From Planctomycetota bacterium (GTDB lineage: Bacteria > Planctomycetota > Planctomycetia > Gemmatales > Gemmataceae): 34,385 nucleotides of DNA. The notes beneath the pieces were generated by a model. It was not told the DNA's origin, did no database searches, and saw only the letters and a program-made list of their open reading frames with translations. This document shows, piece after piece, positions 1 through 7,446 of the stretch (positions within the stretch are counted from its first letter, which is position 1; each line of letters begins with the position of its first letter). A program made the translations under genes and the position numbers. The DNA is taken from NCBI GenBank assembly GCA_021413475.1, contig JAIOQJ010000512.1, forward strand, positions 1 to 34,385, read 5' to 3'.

Positions 1-98
1 CTCGCCGAGCGTTACGCGACCCATTTTGGCTGGAGCCCGCCACGGCCGTGCTGTATCGAAATCGAAGTGGCCGACCTCCGATTAAAAGTCGCGATCCA
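1..98. other. Left-edge segment, no assigned gene
   Basis: This short stretch lies downstream of the first minus-strand gene. One plus-strand frame is open from the first base, but it continues about 440 bases antisense into that gene before stopping, so it is not accepted as a real gene. Its first 35 codons faintly resemble the C-terminus of RidA-type proteins, which is too little to call. No promoter, hairpin or RNA gene was recognised. Confidence 0.3.
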
Positions 99-1241
99 TT
101 ACCGCGTGTACCGGACACTAATCACATCGCGGACGACGCCGATGGTGCGTTTCGTTTCCGGAAGGTCAACTTTGACGGGCGGGCCGAAACCGGTCTCGTT
201 GCCGCCGGTGCGTGCGCCCTTTTCATCTTCGGGGATATTCTGGCCGCTCCACGCGAGAGCGAACGTCACAGTCAGCACTCCGACTTTGCCGCGGCCAACA
301 CTTGGCTGCGTGGAGATCGCACCCTTGCCGTATTCCGTGATCAGGAACGAATCGGCCTTGCTATTGGTCTTGAACCAGCCGGTGATGATGAACGACGATT
401 TGGGCGGCACGATGAAAGTGCTGTATTTGGGTCGGCCTTCCGGCGTGCGCACCTCGCTGAAAGTGAAGACATCGAGGCCGTCGATCGTCAGGGTCACGGC
501 CGCGTCGTGCGGCGTGTTGTTGAAGACACGCACGGCGTAGACGTCATTCCGCTGAATGTTCGCCTCTGCTCCGTTCGCTCCCTTGCCGATCGGGATCGGC
601 GCGATGTTCTCCCAGCCGGCGGCGTCCTTCGGTGCGCTCTCCAGCAACGTCGTCAGCAGTTCGAGTTCGAACGGGCTTTCCTTGCTGGTCTTGATCCGCG
701 TGTTTGCCGGCTGTTCGATCTTCGGCTCGTCGATGCTTTTCTTGATGCGCTCGTTCAACTGCTCGCGGGTCTCGCGCGGCGGGAGTGGTGTCGTGCGGGC
801 CGTCATCACCGCCAGCACATCCGAATCGACGATTTTAAGTTTCTCCTGGTTGAACTTCTGGCTAAGTTCACCGACTTTCTCCCCGTTGTTCTTCTCGATG
901 TTCAGCGTGAGTTCGAAGAAGCTCAGTCCGTTGTCGGGTTTCTTGAAGCTATACTTGCCGGAGAGCCGCAACAGGGCCTTGGGATCGACGATTCCCTTTT
1001 GCGTCACTTCGAGTTCTTGCTGGAGCAATTGCTCGATACCGGGGCCGAAGTTCATGGCGTCCACGCCGGCACCGGCAAATTGATCGACGGCGATGCTCGT
1101 CTGTCCTTCTTCCTTGACGATCTTCTGAATCTTCTCCGCCAGTGGCTTGATATCCTTGCGGATTTTCTCGTTCACCGTGGCAGAAGACGCCCCGGTACTC
1201 ATGAGCGAAACGACGATCGCAAATAGGAAACCGTATCGCAT
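99..1241 (-). CDS. Secreted protein of unknown function, possible FlgO/CsgG-like N-terminal region
   Basis: Predicted 380-residue exported protein. Residues 1-21 form a signal peptide (MRYGFLFAIVVSLMSTGASSA). Residues 25-150 (KPLAEKIQKIVKEEG, then SIAVDQF, then a Q-rich helix and SGKYS) have the alternation seen in FlgO/CsgG-type outer-membrane or periplasmic domains, which is a fold-level guess. The second half is beta-rich, with stretches such as NDVYAVRVFNNT and FIVPPKSSFIITGWF suggesting an immunoglobulin-like or jelly-roll domain. The ATG is preceded by an AAAGGTG ribosome-binding site. It lies 52 bases downstream of the cytochrome-like gene on the same strand, so the two are probably co-transcribed. 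The exact family was not recognised. Confidence 0.8.
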   Translation of the reverse strand: MRYGFLFAIVVSLMSTGASSATVNEKIRKDIKPLAEKIQKIVKEEGQTSIAVDQFAGAGVDAMNFGPGIEQLLQQELEVTQKGIVDPKALLRLSGKYSFKKPDNGLSFFELTLNIEKNNGEKVGELSQKFNQEKLKIVDSDVLAVMTARTTPLPPRETREQLNERIKKSIDEPKIEQPANTRIKTSKESPFELELLTTLLESAPKDAAGWENIAPIPIGKGANGAEANIQRNDVYAVRVFNNTPHDAAVTLTIDGLDVFTFSEVRTPEGRPKYSTFIVPPKSSFIITGWFKTNSKADSFLITEYGKGAISTQPSVGRGKVGVLTVTFALAWSGQNIPEDEKGARTGGNETGFGPPVKVDLPETKRTIGVVRDVISVRYTR

Positions 1242-1293
1242 AAATCACCTTTGATGTTAGATGGTATTTTGATTTTAGGTTCAGGAACTAAGT

Positions 1294-3075
1294 TTACTCT
1301 TTCGCACCCAACACATGGACCGGTTTGCCAAGATCCAGTTCGCGGGCCACACGCTGCATGAGCGAGTTGGCACCGCGTTCCCATTCGTTGCGTTTAATCA
1401 CACCGCGCTCGGCCATGAGCACGCCCAGGCCGAGTTCGCGGAGTTTTTTGTTCCCTTGAATCATCGTTTTGAACTGCTCGGGTTTATCGAGGCCCAGTTC
1501 ACAAGCGGCAGTGGCGGCATCGAGTTCCTGCAACCCGTACAGCCGGGCGATCTCGCCGATCGGCTCGGCCGGCAGATCCTTGATCGACTTGGCGATAAAG
1601 GGTTTCATCGCTTTTTCGCAGGCTTTCAGGAAACGGTCCTCGTCGTCTTGGATCAATTCCACCATCTTTTTGGCTTCCGGGTAAAGGCGTTCAACCTTTC
1701 GCTTGGCATCGCCAAATACGGAGTTGCCGGCGCGGATCGCATCGGCGGGCGGCTTGACCACGCCATACTTGTGGCAGGCCATGCAGGAAAGCCCATTGAC
1801 AATCAGATTGCTTCCCGACGTCTTCTGAGAATCGCTGACCACGTCAATCGGCCCCTCATCGATCCGCCCATCCTTGGCGTCCACAAGCATGTAACCATTC
1901 AGGCCGTTCGGCAGGCTAAAGACGATCTCGCCGCCGTCGTGCTGGAACGCCTGAGCCGCGTATTTGTTGCCTTTGAATTCAGGGCCCAGCGGGAAGCGAA
2001 TCAGGTCGTTGTTGCCGGCATTGTTTTTCTTGAAGTCGTAGCTCTTCCAGTAGGCACCGTAAGACGCATCATGCCGTTCGATCAACCGATTCTGCTCTGA
2101 GACACCGCTCTTGATGAAGCCGGCTCGATCCAGTCGATCGCGCCCGAAGTTCAGGGGAATATCGACATCCAGTTTCTTCTCCAGTTCGACGGCGTTCTTG
2201 GGGATGCGTAGCAACACATGGTAAAGCGGCGGCCGGGTCGCGGTGGCGATGAACCAGTCGGCCCGAATGATCGGAATCGAACAATCGGTGAGGGTTCGGA
2301 CGTCTTCATCGAGCTTCTGCAAGTCGCGGTCGGCGTGTTCGGAGTAAGAGACGCCGTAGGGATAGGCCGCCATGATCGCCGTCCAGAGATGGTCGCGGTC
2401 CCAGTCGTAGTCACGCAGATCCACGGCGAAGACGGTCTGGTCCTTGTCGATCGCCTTGGGGACGGCGATGCGCGGCTTCCACGACAGGCTGTTGATCGCC
2501 TTGGAAAGGGCGGCCCGGTAACTGCCGAGGTCGTCGTCGGGCACCCGTGCGTTGTTGTAAAGCTGCATGATCGTGAAGTATCGGATGTACGGCCGATCCT
2601 GCTGATCGACGTCGCGGAGATGATCGCGCACGGCCGTCAGCATTGCCTTGGGCGACACATACCGACGGGCCGCTTCGGCCTTGGGCTCGGCTTTCGCATC
2701 GGCGACAACTTCCACTCGCGGGTAAGTCGATGCACCCGCTTCGATCCACTTCTTGATAATTTCCAGGTCGGCATCGCTGGGTCGGTTCTGAATGTCCTTG
2801 GGCGGCATGTTCTTCTTCACGCCGGCCCGCTGCCAGAGCTTCGATTCGTCGAGTTTGCCGGGTACGACGACCGGCTTCTCGCCCTGGAGTTCGGCCAACA
2901 GGGTTTGCTCGTTCATGACGTCGAAATTGCCGCCCGCCGACCCTTCGCCGTTGTGGCAACGCTGACAATGGGTCTTGAGTACGGTCCGGGCCTGGGCGGC
3001 CAGGCTGGGGTCAGCGAAAAGCGAACCGGGCAGAGCCAACAGGCCGAGCAACCCGGAAATAAACGCGATCTTCAT
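1294..3075 (-). CDS. Secreted planctomycete-type c-type cytochrome with two haem motifs
   Basis: 593-residue protein with a signal peptide (residues 1-21, ending LFA). A planctomycete cytochrome-c-like domain covers residues 25-115: CQRCH at 37-41 is the first haem-attachment motif and the Met of NMPPKD (M90) is a likely axial ligand. A second CxxCH, CMACH, sits at residues 431-435, about 400 residues later and outside that domain. The long middle part (120-425) contains DLRDYDWDRDHLW and was not assigned to a family. It should be periplasmic, where haem is attached. A CGGAG ribosome-binding site lies 8 bases before the ATG. The gene is followed closely by the 99-1241 gene. Its role, electron transfer or a structural/sensor use of haem, cannot be read from the sequence. 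Confidence 0.85.
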   Translation of the reverse strand: MKIAFISGLLGLLALPGSLFADPSLAAQARTVLKTHCQRCHNGEGSAGGNFDVMNEQTLLAELQGEKPVVVPGKLDESKLWQRAGVKKNMPPKDIQNRPSDADLEIIKKWIEAGASTYPRVEVVADAKAEPKAEAARRYVSPKAMLTAVRDHLRDVDQQDRPYIRYFTIMQLYNNARVPDDDLGSYRAALSKAINSLSWKPRIAVPKAIDKDQTVFAVDLRDYDWDRDHLWTAIMAAYPYGVSYSEHADRDLQKLDEDVRTLTDCSIPIIRADWFIATATRPPLYHVLLRIPKNAVELEKKLDVDIPLNFGRDRLDRAGFIKSGVSEQNRLIERHDASYGAYWKSYDFKKNNAGNNDLIRFPLGPEFKGNKYAAQAFQHDGGEIVFSLPNGLNGYMLVDAKDGRIDEGPIDVVSDSQKTSGSNLIVNGLSCMACHKYGVVKPPADAIRAGNSVFGDAKRKVERLYPEAKKMVELIQDDEDRFLKACEKAMKPFIAKSIKDLPAEPIGEIARLYGLQELDAATAACELGLDKPEQFKTMIQGNKKLRELGLGVLMAERGVIKRNEWERGANSLMQRVARELDLGKPVHVLGAKE

Positions 3076-3197
3076 GGGACAGGCTCCGATGTGTGTTGGA
3101 GTTATGATCGCTGAGGATAACGGGTGAGGGGAAGAAAAATTCTGGGAATTTCGCGAATAATCTAGCGAGGCTTCGCCTCAGACCGATGAGGTTCTTT

Positions 3198-3261
3198 GTT
3201 CGTAGTGACCCGCTTCAGCGGGTCCAGGCGCTCAGACCCGCTGAAGCGGGTCACTACGAAC
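3198..3261. repeat. Nested palindrome, 27-bp arms (hairpin 1)
   Basis: Bases 3198-3224 and 3235-3261 are perfect reverse complements separated by a 10-base loop. Each arm contains a second palindrome, gacccgcttcagcgggtc, so each arm can also fold alone. A small GAGGC-TTC-GCCTC hairpin lies just upstream at 3167-3179. The element sits in a 330-base gene-free gap (3076-3405), downstream of the small minus-strand gene and upstream of the cytochrome gene. It could stop read-through between them or be a REP-type repeat. No T-run follows it, so a standard intrinsic terminator is not certain. Nothing else was recognised in the gap. Confidence 0.85.
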
Positions 3262-3405
3262 CAAAAACGGGTGCTGAAAACTTGATTCATCCGCTATGAG
3301 TTTTCAGGAAAAAGTAACCTAGCACCGCGATGTACACGAACGAAGAAGAAGGTGGTTTCAGCACACGATTACTGCGGAGACTTCTTGGCAGAAGGGTTCT
3401 CACGA

Positions 3406-3738
3406 TCACAATTTTGAGCTTGGGGCGGGATCGTCCAAATCGAGTGATTTGAGCATCGTTTCCACCGAGAACGACTTATCGCGATTTTCGTAGCGATGTT
3501 GCAGTTCGGCACGCTCCCCGGGCGTCAATTCCGGCGGCGTCTTGCGGGTCGACTGGAACCGGCTCGATGGCACGAAAGTCCCCAAGCGTTCACCGGTTTT
3601 GTCGAGAATGGAAATGAGTTCTCCGTCCTGTTGTTCGACGATCCGCTCGCGCATGATCTCCGCGAGAATCGCCGCTTTTGCGTCAGGCGAACTCTGCCGG
3701 ACCGTTTCCAGGATGGGTGCTTCCGTGGTCTTCAACAT
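3406..3738 (-). CDS. Small cytoplasmic protein of unknown function
   Basis: 110 residues with no signal peptide or membrane segment. It is rich in charged residues and predicted helical, with a central segment GELISILDKTGERLGTFVP that looks like two short beta strands. The ATG at 3738 is preferred over an upstream in-frame TTG because GAGG lies 7 bases before it. It is the only non-exported product in this minus-strand run, between the FGE-type caspase gene (137 bases upstream) and a palindrome. An antitoxin-like or regulatory role is possible from size and charge alone. No toxin partner is adjacent and the family was not recognised. Confidence 0.7.
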   Translation of the reverse strand: MLKTTEAPILETVRQSSPDAKAAILAEIMRERIVEQQDGELISILDKTGERLGTFVPSSRFQSTRKTPPELTPGERAELQHRYENRDKSFSVETMLKSLDLDDPAPSSKL

Positions 3739-3875
3739 GGTCAAGCCTCAAGAATCGATCTACCGCGTCGCTCGTCAGATCGTCGAAATTGTCGAATCGC
3801 CGCAAATTTTTTGGCGATCTTCCTTTCTGAAATGATACTCGATCCGAAGGTGAAAATGCAAATCGAAAGCAATCC

Positions 3876-5615
3876 TCACGGCAGAACAGCAACACGAAAC
3901 CCGACGTTATAGTCGCGATTGACCGGCGCTAGGATGTATCGGTAGGCTGCGCTACATCTCCTAGGAAAGCTGCTCCAAGAGCCACCCCGCAAGGCGCGCC
4001 GGTCGTTCGATTGCTTGGCTGTTTGGATTTGATTACCGCCCTTCGGTAAGTCCGCATATTTCCCGTAGAAGTCCTCACACCACTCATATGCGTTTCCGTG
4101 CATGTCATACAGCCCGAATTCGTTCGGCTTGTACTTTCCGGTCGCCGCCATGAAGGCATGGCCATCGGATGCTTTGATGCCGTGATTCAGTCCGGTTTTC
4201 CCTCGATAGTCCGCGTCAGCCACATTGCCGTACTCGGCAAGCCCTTCTTCTTCATCGCCAAATGCGAAACGAGACTTGCTACCGGCCCGGCAAGCATATT
4301 CCCATTCCGCTTCCCCTGGCAAGCGTACGTTCTTGAGGCGCACCTTGCCGTCCCCCTTCTTCGCCATCCACTCGCAGAACTGCTTCGCATCGTTCCAAGT
4401 GACGTTTACCACCGGATGCTCGTCTGTCTGTGTGAAACCCGCATTTTTCCAGGTGTACTTCTTGTCGCGGCCTTCGAACTTCTTGTCGGTGTCGTTCCAG
4501 CCCCAGCCGCCATCGTCTTCCTCGGCTTCGGTCTTGTAGCCAGTCTCTTCAACGAAACGCCGAAACTGTCCCCGCGTGATTTCTAACTGGCCGATGTAGT
4601 AGTCATCGGTAAACGTGATGTCGCGCTGCTCTTCGTTGTCTTCACGACCTTTCTCCTCTTGCGGTGAGCCAATCGTAAACGTCTTTCCCTTTGCCGCGAT
4701 CTTCACCAGTCGCAACTCCACGCCCTTGCCGAGGTCGTAGATCAGGTACTCGAATTCCTTATTGAGCTTGGCATCGCGGGCCCGAACGATTCGCGGATTG
4801 GTTAGTTCCGCCTTTGAATCGACACCGCCGAGCGACACCAGCACCGGCGGGGCACCCGACAGATTGCCCATCTCGTTGGGATGCTGAAGGCGTTTGTCGC
4901 CGAACAATTTCGGCACCGCGATGGGTACTTGCTTTTTCACGTAGGCACGCAGCGAATCCCAGGTGACTTCGTCGCCGTCTTTCGCCGCCCCTTCCATTCC
5001 TTTGATGACGTGGTAGAAGAACACGCCGTGTTGCAGTTCCTTGTGTTCGTTGGCGAATTCGCCGTCGGAACAACTCATCAAGACGCCGACACCTTTGGGC
5101 GGTAGCGGCGTATCGTCGGCACCGCCGCGGATGCCGCGTTTACCGTCGTTCCGGCAGGCATCGACCAGCACCAACTTCACGCCGGCGTAACTCTCTTGCA
5201 ATTTCTGGTAGGTTGCGGTGAGAGAAACCAACGTTCGCGTCTGTGTGTCGAATGGCTTGGCGTCAGTCGGGCAGAAATAGCAGTCCTTGCCGAACTGAAG
5301 GCCGTGGCCCGCGAAGGCGATGATCAGCGTATCGTTCTTCTTGTACTTGCCGAGGATCTCATCCAGCGCCGCTTCGATATTCATTTTAGTCGGCTTCCCG
5401 GCCGTTGAATCCGTGAGCAAGGAAACGTCGTATTCGTGTTTTTTCAGGAGATCCGCGAGCTTGGCGGCATCGTTGACCGCATAATCGAGTTTGGCGAGGT
5501 CGCCATGATCGTATTCATTGACGCCGACCAGAAGGGCGTATTTTTTGCCCTCGGCGAGGACCGAGGATGACGATGTCAGCAGGAACGCGACAAGTAGATA
5601 ACTATAACGTTTCAT
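3876..5615 (-). CDS. Secreted caspase-like peptidase (C14) fused to an FGE/SUMF1-type domain
   Basis: 579 residues. The signal peptide is residues 1-21 (cleavage likely VLA/EG). The caspase-like domain spans about 24-255, with catalytic His104 in AGHG and Cys154 in VDACRND, and a conserved SCSDGE loop at 181-186 that may line the S1 pocket. The formylglycine-generating-enzyme-type domain (C-type-lectin-like fold) spans about 298-579 and ends GFRVAVLP. Of the two active-site cysteines of true FGE, only the second is kept (Cys554); the first position is Ser549. The domain is therefore unlikely to make formylglycine and may bind ligand or have another activity. The ATG at 5615 has GAGG 6 bases before it. 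A longer open frame reaching 5867 overlaps the previous gene and was rejected. Paralogue of the next two genes upstream. Confidence 0.9.
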   Translation of the reverse strand: MKRYSYLLVAFLLTSSSSVLAEGKKYALLVGVNEYDHGDLAKLDYAVNDAAKLADLLKKHEYDVSLLTDSTAGKPTKMNIEAALDEILGKYKKNDTLIIAFAGHGLQFGKDCYFCPTDAKPFDTQTRTLVSLTATYQKLQESYAGVKLVLVDACRNDGKRGIRGGADDTPLPPKGVGVLMSCSDGEFANEHKELQHGVFFYHVIKGMEGAAKDGDEVTWDSLRAYVKKQVPIAVPKLFGDKRLQHPNEMGNLSGAPPVLVSLGGVDSKAELTNPRIVRARDAKLNKEFEYLIYDLGKGVELRLVKIAAKGKTFTIGSPQEEKGREDNEEQRDITFTDDYYIGQLEITRGQFRRFVEETGYKTEAEEDDGGWGWNDTDKKFEGRDKKYTWKNAGFTQTDEHPVVNVTWNDAKQFCEWMAKKGDGKVRLKNVRLPGEAEWEYACRAGSKSRFAFGDEEEGLAEYGNVADADYRGKTGLNHGIKASDGHAFMAATGKYKPNEFGLYDMHGNAYEWCEDFYGKYADLPKGGNQIQTAKQSNDRRALRGGSWSSFPRRCSAAYRYILAPVNRDYNVGFRVAVLP

Positions 5616-5688
5616 GGTCATCCTCACAGCATTGGTCTGGCGGACACATTGGCATGCCCGCGACGAGAACGCGCAGTATAGAAAGCGA

Positions 5689-7230
5689 TCACGGTGAAAC
5701 GCCCAGGCGCTTGAGCGCATCCCTCGCGGGGGCGAACCCCCCGGTTGCGGCCTTCTTGTATAGCTCGATCGCTTTTCCGAGGTCCTTGGTAACACCAGAA
5801 CCTTCCTCGTAATGGGTTCCGAGATGGTACATCCCGATCGGATCACCGCGCTCCGCGGACTTTGCAAGCCACTCCACGGCCTTGCCTTCGTCTTTATTGG
5901 TGCCGCGACCCTCCTTATAGATCACGCCCAACGACTGCATGCCGTTAGCATTCCCGGCTTCCGCGCTCTTCGAGTACCACTCGAAGGCTTTGATGAGATC
6001 TCGGTCGACACCCGTGCCGTTTGTGTAGCACCGGCCGAGGTTGTTCATCGACCACGTGATGCCCAGGTCGGCCGCCTTGCGATACTGCTCCACGGCAAAA
6101 AATTCGTCCTTATTCACGCCACGGCCAAAGAAGAAGCAGTTGCCGTATTCGTTGAGCGCCAGCCCGATCCGCTTATTGGCCGCCTTCTGGTAGTACTCGA
6201 ATGCCTTGTTATAGTCGCGGTCCACCCCACTTCCGTCCGCCAAACACCGGGCATACAAATACTGCCCTATGGCGGAGCCATTTTCCGCGGCCTTCTTCCA
6301 CGCCGAGACATGTTCGGGAGCGAGCTTCTTGATTTCCTCATGGACCCCCCTTATCCGGGCCACCTCCTCGATCCGCCGCCATTCTCGCAGTAGTGTCTGA
6401 TCTGCCCGATTGATGAGAAAGAGCTGGCCTGAAGCATCGGGGATCTTTAGGTTCGGCGTTTGCTTGGCACCTCCGCCAATAACGGTCGCCACCGTCTTCG
6501 GCACTCGCTTGTTCACGTAGACTGCCAGACTCAAAAAGTCGATCTGGTCATCTTCCGCATCGGCCTTGCCGCGCAACCCTTCCAAAACGTGGTAGAAAAA
6601 TACGCCGTGCTTGAGCGAATTATGCTCGAACGCCTTCTGGTCCTTGCTGCAACTGAAGAAGGCATACACCCCGCGCGGCGGCACCCGGTCGAGCAGATCG
6701 TTTTCCAGATTGCGGCCGCGGCCTTGCTGCGGATCGGTGCGGCAACAATCGGCGAGCAGCACCTTTGCCGAGGCGTTGCAGGCTTGCAGTTCCTTGTAGA
6801 TGTGCTCCAGCGAAACCAACGACTTTTTCTCCTCGGCGAACGGTTTGGCGTCCTTCGGGCAGAAATAGGCGTCGGCATCGTCGTTGAATTGCAGGCCGTG
6901 TCCTGCCAGGCCGATCAGGATCAGGTCGTCGCGATCCCGCTTCGCCAGCATCGTCTTCAATTGCTTCTCGATGTTCGCCTTAGTCGGCACCAAGTCCGCG
7001 TTCGCCTTGCCCTCGGTATCGGTGAGCAAGATGACGGTGTAATTGGCTTCACGCAAAACCTTGGCCATCTCGGTCGCGTCGTTCTCGGTGAAATCGAGGA
7101 CGGAGAGATTGGCGTGGTCGTATCGCTTCACGCCGACGAGTAGGGCGTATCGCTTTCCCTCGGCGAGGGCGGATGATGCCCCCGAGAGCATAAGCACGAT
7201 CAAAAGAAGCCATCGGTGAAATGCGATCAT
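5689..7230 (-). CDS. Secreted caspase-like peptidase (C14) with five SEL1 repeats
   Basis: 513 residues. The signal peptide is residues 1-23 (ending ALA/EG). The caspase-like domain spans about 26-275, with His111 in AGHG and Cys163 in ADCCRTD. From about 315 there are five SEL1-type repeats of roughly 36 residues, at about 319-352, 355-388, 391-424, 427-460 and 463-497, recognisable by A..YG.C...G.GV..D..KA.E.Y.KAA. SEL1 arrays are alpha-solenoids that usually bind proteins, so they probably recruit substrate or partner. The ATG at 7230 is chosen; an in-frame GTG 12 bases upstream is possible. The stop is 73 bases before the FGE-type caspase start, which suggests one transcript. The loop equivalent to SCSDGE reads SCSKDQ, so cleavage preference may differ from its paralogues. 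Confidence 0.9.
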   Translation of the reverse strand: MIAFHRWLLLIVLMLSGASSALAEGKRYALLVGVKRYDHANLSVLDFTENDATEMAKVLREANYTVILLTDTEGKANADLVPTKANIEKQLKTMLAKRDRDDLILIGLAGHGLQFNDDADAYFCPKDAKPFAEEKKSLVSLEHIYKELQACNASAKVLLADCCRTDPQQGRGRNLENDLLDRVPPRGVYAFFSCSKDQKAFEHNSLKHGVFFYHVLEGLRGKADAEDDQIDFLSLAVYVNKRVPKTVATVIGGGAKQTPNLKIPDASGQLFLINRADQTLLREWRRIEEVARIRGVHEEIKKLAPEHVSAWKKAAENGSAIGQYLYARCLADGSGVDRDYNKAFEYYQKAANKRIGLALNEYGNCFFFGRGVNKDEFFAVEQYRKAADLGITWSMNNLGRCYTNGTGVDRDLIKAFEWYSKSAEAGNANGMQSLGVIYKEGRGTNKDEGKAVEWLAKSAERGDPIGMYHLGTHYEEGSGVTKDLGKAIELYKKAATGGFAPARDALKRLGVSP

Positions 7231-7446
7231 GGGCCTGCTCACATATTGATTGATAAGAGGATTGCTCAGTCACTTCGTCAGGAGAACGGACGTGCGGAGC
7301 GAATCTTCTGATCTTTTTCGTTGATGATCAAAAACATCTGTCGCCGATGAAGTCAACGATCGCAGAAGTATACGGCGATACACACTTCTCTTGCCAGCAA
7401 ATTCGTACGCGAGAGTGCGGCCATGCGAGCAAGGCAATTCCTGCAT

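Noticed and set aside
1-110. RidA-like C-terminus open from the window edge on the plus strand
   Set aside because: Resemblance is weak and the frame runs on for 440 bases antisense to a well supported gene.
48-1226. Long plus-strand open frame of about 390 codons opposite the first gene
   Set aside because: Antisense shadow of the 99-1241 gene: arginine- and leucine-rich composition, no ribosome-binding site, no domain, whereas the minus-strand product has a clear signal peptide.
5616-5867. 84-codon N-terminal extension of the FGE-type caspase
   Set aside because: It overlaps the end of the upstream caspase gene, has no family similarity, and a signal peptide with a GAGG site begins exactly at 5615.
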